From positions 203,642,501 through 203,706,500 of the forward strand of contig CM057458.1 of assembly GCA_016271365.2 (NCBI GenBank): a stretch of 64,000 nucleotides of DNA. Direction: 5' to 3'. Under the pieces are notes generated by a model. The model made no database searches and was not told the origin of the DNA. It was given only the letters and a program-made list of their open reading frames with translations. Origin of the DNA: Neoceratodus forsteri (lineage: Eukaryota > Chordata > Ceratodontiformes > Ceratodontidae). Below are positions 56,141 to 64,000 of this stretch, piece after piece (position 1 is the stretch's first letter; every line of letters begins with the position of its first letter). Position numbers and translations under genes: made by a program.

Positions 56141-57866
56141 GGGAAGCGCTGTGGAGCCCGAGCAAGATGGCAGCCAGCAGTTAGGGCTCTAGACCTTAGA
56201 AGCAAATAAAAGTATTTATTTTGGGGCATCCACAATTTCAGAATGGCACTACTTGTGTGGGACAGCTCGCCTGATGAGATGGGAAATACACAGAAGGAAA
56301 GAATCCAAAATGAGGGCACTAAGGGGAAAAATCCGAGTGGAGCTCTGGCCATGAAATCCACACCACAAGCCCACTCTAAAGCAGCACACAATGCTGGTGA
56401 GGAAACGCTTCAATCTCTTGGCCTAAAAATAATTACGCTGATATCCTTGGTAGCTGGGCTGTCAGACAAATTTGACAACCTCACCAATCGGGTTACTAGT
56501 GTGAAGTTGGCGGTGGAATCAATATTGACAGTGTCGGTTGAGGCCACTAAGCTGGCTGATGTGGCCTTGGAGGCTGTCATGAACATCATTAGGGAAAATG
56601 GGCACCTGAGATCCTGCTTGGAAGCTCTGGAGGATCAGGTTAGGGTGATGAAGGTTGCTGGGTCTCCCGGAAGGATACGAGGGGGATCACCTAGTTTTAT
56701 TCCTCCAGGAGTGGTTACAACAGCAGTTGGGAGAGGAATCCATGATGCATACCCAGAGAATCCAGAAGGCTTACAGAGTCACAACATGAGGTAGGCCTGA
56801 TAATCCCGATGTTCCTAGAATGGTGGTGGCAGTGGTAGATAGAGTTGGCAAGAGCGATCATTTGTTGGCACTGTCCAGACAGAAAAAAGCCCTTCTGTAT
56901 GACAGCCAATTAGTACAAATTTATCCAGATGTTAGCTATGCCACTCGGTAGAGAAGAAAGAAGTTCGATGGCACCAGGGCCCTGTTGTGTGAAGCAGGAA
57001 TATCGCATGGCATTGTTTTCCCGGCACGACTTTGCATTGTCTACCAAGGCAAAGTTTTTATCTTTTCAGATTTAAAAGATGATATGAAATAGGCACAGAA
57101 GCAGGTCCCATGGAGAGTTAGAAGTACAGACAAGAAAGTGGATTCTACAGAAGACAACTAGTCATGAAGTCTTTTGGATTACCCTTTCATTCTGAGAGGT
57201 ATCTTGTGGGTGGCAATAGTCCTTTAGGAACTTTATATTGTGGCATAAGATCAGCAATGCTTTGAACCAGGACTATGCACCCACTCCAGATTTAAGTAGA
57301 CAAATGATTTATTTTAGAAGTTTGAAAATCTTTTTATAGCAGTCTGTACTTAGCATGCTTTTTTTTTATAATGCAGCCCACTGAAATACAGTAACGTTGA
57401 AATCTTGCTTCAGTATAAGCTGTAGCAGCAGATTACTGCTGCAGTATTTTGTTATGGATGTTACATTAAGACTTCTATAAATACAGTGGGGATCATTATA
57501 TCATAAATTAGCACTGGCTGAAAGGGGACTGCATTTCAGATGCACACACAATGTAGTAATGCATGGAGAATTTCTATATTTCCTCCTAGGAGGACGAGAT
57601 AACAGAGGAACAAAAAATGTTAACTGTGATGGACAATTCCATGCTGCTCATGGGCTTGTGTAACAGCTAATCTGCATTATTAGCAACTGTATTTTAATCT
57701 ATATTGATTCACCCCAATGATGTATCTTAAAGCAGTAGATGGTTTTTTTTATATGTTTGTATTAAGATGAGTGGTATCCTCATCTTGTATGACATTTGTT
57801 ATATCTATGCTTGTACAATGTTATTCATTGTCTATTTGAAAACAATAAACAAAGTTTTAATAAAAA
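56141..57866 (+). mobile_element. second L1 family, internally deleted, 1.7 kb, with TSD
   Basis: It begins GGGAAGCGCTGTGG and has GAGCAAGATGGCAGCC within the first 40 bases. It runs through ORF1 to about 57080, then directly into a 3' UTR ending AATAAACAAAGTTTTAATAAAAAAA. Flanks AAGTGTTTGTGG (56129-56140) and AAGTGTTTGCAGG (57867-57879) are the target duplication. ORF2 is entirely missing. Its 5' end differs from that of the 6.6-kb L1, so it is another family. Confidence 0.75.
56243..57085 (+). pseudogene. L1 ORF1 remnant of the second family
   Basis: The first 183 codons (56243-56794) contain a polar N-terminus and a coiled coil (LSDKFDNLTNRVTSVKLAVE and LRSCLEALEDQVRVM). After a frame break near 56795, the RRM and C-terminal parts read QLVQIYPDVSYAT and AGISHGIVFPARLCIVYQGK near 56910-57050, matching the FPARL-type end of L1/Tx1-like ORF1 proteins. 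Two stops interrupt this part. The protein would bind LINE RNA. Confidence 0.65.
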
Positions 57867-57879
57867 AAGTGTTTGCAGG

Positions 57880-59239
57880 AAAAGTTAGGTGTGAAATGGT
57901 GTGGGATAAACAAAGTGCTCGGACAAAAATTACCAGAATAAACGTAAAAATTTATTATCTAGAGCGGACTGGAAATGACAAAATAATAAACCAAGCCAAA
58001 AAGTCCATAGTTTACATATCAGAGGTAGTACTGACTATCTCAGGACTGGGTGTTAACAGATTCACACCCTCCCTTACACTGCTAGCTTCCTAGGTAGTTC
58101 TGCTTATATAGCAGTTTCTACAGACATGTGACCTTGTTACTCCAGTTTTAAAATTTTATCCATTCAATCTTTCTCAAAATAACATATCTTATTTTATTTA
58201 AACATAAAGTAACATTCCAAAACATTTTGACATTCAAAACAAATTTTATGGGCTGTCTCAATATTTTAACTTTCTCAGAAGGAAGTTCCTCTTTGTAAGG
58301 GATAAAACAGGAAACTGGCGCGGTCCATAGAGAACAATGAAGCAGGGAACTTCTGAACAGTAGCATTTTGGCTACACAGAAACTTTAAAAAGAAAACTAC
58401 CTTGGTATAATTTAAGTTACCTTATACAGGTAAGTCAAGTGTTACTTAATTCTTTTTAGTACAGCCAAACATATTTCTTCCTAGTGGTGTTGGTAATGTG
58501 AGTGTTTTCAGCAAGAAGCAGAGGCACACAAACAAAGTTTACTCACATTACCAATACTCTTTCAGTGGTGCTTTTAAGGGGAACTCCTTCTGTGCCTTGT
58601 GGAGAATTTACTTTAATTAAATGGCAGCACTAGCGATAGGAATATTGTGCCCAAACCAGTACTTTTCAGGTGGTTTAAACAGTTTTCTACAGACTGCTAA
58701 CTAAACAACAAAGGCAGAGCTCAGAATAAATTTAAACAGCAGCAGTCTGGACTTCTCTGTATCTCCCATAAAAAGGAAGGCTTTACTTCACTTGTATTTT
58801 GTGTCTTTTCATCCGTTCTGTTTATAATGCAGACGGACACCCTTATTAAATTAAAGACTGCTTCCAGAGCCTTTTCCATCCTTGCGATAGTGCGAGCATT
58901 TTGAGCAGGCTTCTTAAAGCAGCCCCTTTCAGCCATGATACCTGCTTTCCAAGAGGCTTTAAACTAATTAATTGAAGACTTGAAGTTACAAGCCAGCATT
59001 TTCTTTATTTTTAAATACATTTCTGCTTCACACTTAGTTTCCATAACTTAAGGCTGCTAGAGTTATGAAGGAGATCCATGATGTACACAAAGGGGGAATC
59101 ACACACAACAGAAGACATAAAAATAAATACAGATTGTGGGTGGCCAGCCCAACAAACACAACATACAACATAAAACAGGACACAGTGTACATCTTGGAGT
59201 CCCTCTGAATGTCCTGCAGCATTTGAACTAAGGAAACCC
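57880..59239. other. unannotated, one hairpin
   Basis: A hairpin at 58490-58554 pairs TTGGTAATGTGAGT with ACTCACATTACCAA. No recognisable gene is present. The right part may include the 3' end of the antisense L2, whose boundary I cannot fix. Confidence 0.35.
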
Positions 59240-60467
59240 AAAAGGGGGCGATGGATCTTCGGCTTGCTCTCTCTTACACTAGGCTACACAGGTGAGTCTT
59301 TAGGCCCCTCCTGAATGCCCCACTGTAGGGCCCTCCCTTAAAGGTCTTGACAGTGAGTTACAGAGGACCAGACCGGCCACTCTGAATAAGAGATCACCCA
59401 GGGTTTTCATCCCAGTCCTCGGAACTGGCCGGAGGCCCTGGATGGAGGAATGAAGGGAGTAAGCTGGAATGGCAGGAATAAGGAGGCCTGACAGATAGCC
59501 AGGGCTCAGTTCGTATAGGACCTTATATGTGAGCAAGCCCACCTTGAAGAGAACCCGTCACCTGCCCCGCAGCAGCCAGTGCAGACCCAGCAGGACTTAA
59601 GTCACATGACATGACCTAGACAGCCCAGTCAGCAGCCTGGCCACTGCATTCTGCACTATCTTCAGCCAGCGGAGGTTTCCTACACTGACCTCGAGGTAAA
59701 GAGCATTACAGTAGTCGAGTCTGGATGTTAAAAAGGCATGCACTAGTGACAGCAGGTCTTTGGGTGGAATTAGGGGTTTAATCTGGGTGATGTTCCTCAG
59801 AGGGTAGAAAACACTTTTGACGACAGCCGACACCTGAGCTTCAAATGTCAGCTTGTCATCGAGGACAATGCTCAGATTTCTCATGCTAGGTGATGACATC
59901 AAAAGGATAGACCCAAGGACCAAACCTGTTGTCATCCCAGAGCCATCCCCCTCACACCCATGACCCGTCTCAATAACCAGTCTCTTCGTCTTAGCTGGGT
60001 TAAGTCTCAGTCAGTTAGAGTTCATCCAATCCTGGATCTTGGCAAGGCATTTTATCAGCACTTTAGTGACACCATTTGTCCCTGGTGCAAAAGACAGGTA
60101 CAGCTGAGCATCATCTGCATAACATTGAAAACCCAGGCTGTACTGTCTGATGATCCTCCCCAAGGAAAGCATGTATACTGCGAACAACACAGGTGATTGG
60201 ATCAATCCTTGAAGAACTCCACAGGTCAGGGGCATTGGGGAGGAGGTGAAATTCCCCATCACTACCGTCTGCCTCCTGCCCGAGAAAAAGGATTCAAACC
60301 AGTTGATGACAGTACTGGTGAGTCCACAATACTCTCTAAGGCAATCCAATAACACAGTGCAGTCCATGGCATCAAATGCTGATGACAGATCGAGAGGAAT
60401 GAAAATTGACCATTCCCCTTGATCTCTTGCCCTGAGGAGGTCATTATGCACCTGGACTAATGCAGTA

Positions 60468-60545
60468 TCTGTGCTGTGCCTCGTCCTGTGCTGTGCCTCA
60501 TCCTAAACTCTCTGCCTCATCCTGTGCTGTGCCTCATTCTAAACT
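60468..60545. repeat. tandem repeat inside L2 RT
   Basis: The plus strand repeats TGTGCTGTGCCTCRTCC, partly with CTAAACTCTCTGCCTCATCC. On the coding (minus) strand this duplicates the FRMRHST block, the L2 region normally written once between FQSEF and TALVQVHNDLL. It is a short minisatellite grown from coding sequence. Confidence 0.75.
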
Positions 60546-60624
60546 CAGACTGGAATGGCTCATAGATATCAAAAGTCTCCAGGTGTTCCTTGAGCTGCAG
60601 AGCCACTGTCTTCTCAACATTCTG

Positions 60625-61115
60625 ACAAAAATATTACAGGGAATGGGAGGCAGAACCTATGAGTGGAGCCTAAGTCAGTTTAGTCTGTACACCCTGGAGG
60701 AGAGAAGGGATCGGGGGGATATGACTGAAACTTTCAAATACTTGTGGTGGGATCAACAAATCGGACACAGAGGGGCTGTTAAGCTGAGAAAGGGAAGGGA
60801 CACGAGGGGGCATGGGCTAAGGTTGGAGAGAGGCAGATTCAGAAGGAAGATGAGGAGGCATTATTTTAATGAGAGGGTGGTGTTGAAATAGAACACTCTA
60901 CCAGAGGAGGTGGTGGCATGTAGGATGCTGGCGAGCTTCAAATGGGCATGGGACAGGGCAAGGAGTGGGGGCTGTGTAAACAATGCTGAACAGATTCAGG
61001 AGGAGAAGAGCAGGTTGGGGATGGGGCAGCTGCAATATAAGGGTGCTATCTGCGCATATGTGCACACTTGATAGACCATGAGGCCTGTTTCTGCTGGCAA
61101 GTCTTCATATGTTTG
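60625..61115 (+). mobile_element. CR1-G LINE 3' end nested in L2
   Basis: It is a 5'-truncated CR1. It encodes QFSLYTLEERRDRGDMTETF near 60675 and RRKMRRHYFNERVV near 60840. It ends with a CTTCATATGTTTGTAAC tail like that of CR1-F, different from CR1-D and CR1-E. Confidence 0.8.
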
Positions 61116-62627
61116 TAACCTTCCCTGAAAATGGGAGGTTGGAGATTACAGGATGTCAGGCTCAAGAGGTTTTTTCAGAAGGGGCTTCACCAGCACCTCC
61201 TTCAAGGCATTGGGGGAAAACCCCCTTCAAAGCAAACACCAGGCTATCCTGGTGAACACTGGACTGATAGTGATGAAGCAGCCCACTAGGAGATATGTTG
61301 GGCCAGGGTCCAATTCACAAACCAGTGAGCCGCAGCTTCGAAATCACCTTGGAGACCTCGGCCACTTCCACTGGCTGAAACACTGCCCAGACAGTAGGAG
61401 TGCCCCTGTTCCACCCAGACCCTACCCTGCAGAACTGATTTTAGACCCACTGGTGAGATCCCGGCCAGAATAGGGGATACCCTGTCAGAGAAGAACAGAG
61501 CAAACTCTTTGCAAAGTGCTACTGCAAAAGTACTTTTCGGCAGTAGACAGACAGGATTAAGAAGCCTGTCCACAGTCTGAAAGAGCTGAGCTGGTCTGTT
61601 CTTTCCTGCAGCAATCTCCCTGGATGGGAACTCTGCCTTCTTACAGTCAATTGCCCTTTGATAATCAACATAGTGATTCCTCAAAGCCAGTCTGTCCTCC
61701 TCTAACCAAGTCCTACACCAGCAATGATCTAACCTCCAATCCATAGTCTTCATCACCTTGAGAGCCCCATCAAACCATGAGGGTCTCAGGCGAGAGGACC
61801 TGTATCATATACAGACCAGGACAATGGCATTAGGTGCCCCAGAGACAGCCCTATTATAGGCTGCCATTGTCTCACCCAAGCCAGCCGCACAAACAGCACT
61901 AACACCAGAAACATTAAATATCACCATCAGTCCCTCTGGGGACAATTCCCTTAAAGGGTGACAGCTGATCATCTCAACAGGGGAGGGACTATCGGGGAGC
62001 CCCAAATGAGAATTTCACTGTGCAGTGATCAAACCAAGCAACCCAATCAATCCTGAGGTCAGTGACCTCGATACCCAGTGAGAATACCTAGTCCAATATG
62101 TGGCTGTGGTGGTGGGTCACAGAGGCAACTGCCTGTGCAAGGCCCAGAGATGTCATCATGTGGAGGAGGTCAGAACCAAGTTGTTAGAATTCATCACCAA
62201 CCCAGGCATTGAAGTCCCCCAGAATAAGCCATCTGGGTCACTCCAACACCCTTTCAGCTGTGAAGTCTGCAACCTCCTGCAAAATTCTCCGAAGGGCAGT
62301 AAACCAGGAGAATTCTGCATCCCACACTTGGACCCCTATGCACCGCCACACATTCAAACAATGAAATAGAACCCACCAGTTGTATAGAGAAATTCAAGCT
62401 GGATCTAAAGCAGATGGTTACACCCCCGTCTCTGTGATCCCTTCTCAGGTAGTGTACCACAGTGTACCCAGCCGGGACAGATGCCTCCAAAATTGGACCT
62501 GCATTGTCCCCCAACCAAGTCTCCATGATGCATGCCAGGTTGACCAAAGAAATCAAGTCCAACATAATTGCAGTCTTGTTTCTCATTGACCTGGCATTGC
62601 ATAACACTGCCCGGAGGGGATCAAAAC

Positions 62628-64000
62628 AAGTAACAGGGGCAGTGTTCCTCGATCTGAGTAAAGTGATTGACACTGTGGACCATAATCTATCCCTGCACAG
62701 CCTCTCCAACCTAGGTGCCTCCACCTCCACAATCCATTGGTTCTCCAGCTATCTGACAGGGTGCGTTCAGCAAGTAAAAGCAGATGGTCTCCATTCAAAG
62801 CCCCTTCCCATCACTTGAGGCATCCCCCAAGAGTCCATACTCGGCCCCATCCTCTTCTCCATCTACATCAACAACCTTAATTTCAATATCACTAACTCAA
62901 AACTGCACTTCTTCATGGACAATACTGTAGTTTACACCTCGAAGCCTCACTTCTTGATGTCCATGAAGAGCTCCAAACTGACTTCCTTCAGCTCAAACAT
63001 TATCTTACCTGTGCCAAGCTTTTGCTCAGTGCTAAGAAAACCAAGGTAATGTACTTCCACCACAACAACCCTCAGGGGCCAAGTCCAATCTCACAATTGT
63101 CAAAACGTCCTTAGGGAACCACTTGAAGTTGTCGACAAGTTCAAATACATAGGAATCTGGATCGACAACAAACTATCCTTCAACACCCACATTGATAATC
63201 TCACCGCCAAACTCAAAGCCAGATTAGGCTTCTTTTTTAAGCATAGAACCATCTTCCCACCTGAGGTCAGACTCAGACTTGTCCAGGCAACATTCCTCCC
63301 GCTCTTAGACTATGGTGATATAAATAACTGCACTTCGGCTACCAACCTCCACAGTCTTAAGGTCCTCTTTCACCATGCCCTTCATTTTATTACTAATGCA
63401 TCCCCCAGGATCCATCACAGTGACCTATATTCTACTGCTGGGTTGATGTCCCTAGCCACTAAAAGACTGTTCCACCTTGGTACATGGATGCTCAAAGCAC
63501 TGCATAATAAACTCTCAGATTATATTTCCTCTCTCGTCCACATCTCGCACTGCACTTATTCCTTTAGGAAGTCTTCCTTCATACCTCCTCCTGGATATCC
63601 CCAGAATTAGAACTTCCCTTGGCAAGGGAGCTATATCGCATTCTCTCCTTGTGGTTTGGAACAGCATTCAAATGGTACTCAAGCTCACCTGCCTGGTTAC
63701 TAATAGTTTCTTCAAGTCACTCACCCCAAGATTCTTCATGGAACCTTGCAAAATGCCCAAGGGCTTAGCTCTCTGAATCCCTCTCCTTCTTCCCCTCCCC
63801 CCTGTCCTCTAACCTTCCCCTCTGGCCCTGTCTCATGTGTTATTCTGTCGCTGCTTAAGTCACCTACCCTCTACTGTAGCACTCCCCTCCCTAATAACTA
63901 TTTCACATCCTTACTCACTCCTGTCCTGTCCCCTCCCTCTGCTGTATTCCTTGTCTTCTCTACATCCTACTGCAGATCACTGCATTGTTGCATCATGTAA
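62628..64000 (+). mobile_element. Rex1-like LINE, 5'-truncated, runs off the window
   Basis: It begins inside the RT domain directly at the 5' end of the antisense L2 and continues through the C-terminal region into a CT-rich 3' part. The window ends before its 3' end. Confidence 0.65.
62640..63780 (+). pseudogene. Rex1-like LINE reverse transcriptase remnant
   Basis: Blocks in order are AVFLDLSKVIDTVDHNLSLH near 62640, then GIPQESILGPILFSIYINNL after a stop at 62816-62818. The active site reads FFMDNTVVY near 62910 (normally YADDTVVY), so one catalytic aspartate is lost. KYIGIWIDNKLSFNTHIDNL lies near 63145, and FRKSSFIPPPGYPRIRTSLG and SLLVVWNSIQ lie near 63570-63680. Several frameshifts are present. 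The order and wording of blocks resemble Rex1/Babar or related L2-group LINEs; the exact clade needs a phylogeny. Confidence 0.65.

Larger units (their letters stand above)
59240..62625 (-). mobile_element. antisense L2 LINE, split by CR1-G
   Basis: Endonuclease, linker, RT and C-terminal blocks follow each other from 62620 leftward. CR1-G interrupts it at 60625-61115, between blocks that read as PISNLPF-like and VEKTVALQL in L2. Its 5' end meets the Rex1-like LINE head to head near 62626. Confidence 0.8.
59300..62625 (-). pseudogene. L2 ORF2 (endonuclease plus RT) remnant
   Basis: On the minus strand the endonuclease shows LCNARSMRNK and IMETWLGD near 62520-62600. The linker near 61300-61800 includes RPAQLFQTVDRLLNP and EFALFFSDRV, which are L2-like. 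The RT has LDLSSAFDAMDCTVLLDCL near 60370, CGVLQGLIQSPVLFAVYM near 60200 and CYADDAQLYLSF, with YADD intact at 60110-60121. The C-terminus reads RNLSIVLDDKLTFEAQVSAV and FLTSRLDYCNALY near 59700-59880 and ends near 59300. Stops, frameshifts and the CR1 insertion inactivate it. Confidence 0.8.

Overview
This window looks like vertebrate nuclear DNA with no recognisable host gene. It is filled with layered, mostly decayed transposable elements: several CR1 LINEs, two L1 LINEs of different families, L2- and Rex1-like LINEs, tRNA-derived SINEs, hAT and pogo/Tigger DNA transposons and many palindromic MITEs. CR1 subfamilies ending in TCTATGTTTC, an L1 with a long inter-ORF spacer, L2/Rex1-like LINEs and MIR-like SINEs suggest a large-genome tetrapod, for example an amphibian such as a caecilian, or a non-avian reptile. 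The species cannot be fixed from the sequence alone. I see no rRNA, true tRNA, CRISPR array or bacterial feature.

Layout. 1-4.2 kb: an antisense CR1 (CR1-A) interrupted by a sense CR1 piece. 4.7-5.6 kb: SINE copies and palindromes. 6.2-10.7 kb: a near full-length CR1 (CR1-B) carrying a pogo-type MITE, a hAT element and a LINE 3' fragment, each with a target-site duplication (TSD). 11.5-18.7 kb: an antisense LINE split by a hAT element, which is itself split by two CR1s (C and D); CR1-C carries a SINE and a fold-back element with a 14-bp TSD. 19.9-22.1 kb: a large inverted repeat, a LINE C-terminal fragment and a direct repeat. 22.1-32.2 kb: CR1-F interrupted by a full-length 6.6-kb L1 with a 16-bp TSD.

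32.2-36.5 kb: small palindromes and a second hAT copy carrying a 623-bp A-tailed retroposon. 36.6-48.6 kb: a LINE with a 5' region of 130-bp monomers and a 2A-like NPGP motif at the start of its ORF2. Its 3' UTR holds a CT-rich element in two tandem units, the first split by CR1-E. 49.3-50.5 kb: two more retroposons of the 623-bp family. 50.9-54.8 kb: palindromic MITEs, one with a Tigger transposon in its arm. 56.1-57.9 kb: an internally deleted L1. 59.2-62.6 kb: an antisense L2 interrupted by CR1-G. 62.6-64 kb: a Rex1-like LINE running off the window.

Almost every protein-coding stretch is a broken retrotransposon ORF. The longest intact ones are the L1 ORF1 (293 aa) and a CR1 reverse-transcriptase segment (385 aa). 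The elements do not form a cooperating gene system; the value of the window is its record of nested insertion, which gives a relative chronology, and a few unusual element architectures: promoter-like monomers, the long SINE-like retroposon, the fold-back with a long TSD, and the tandem CT-rich units.
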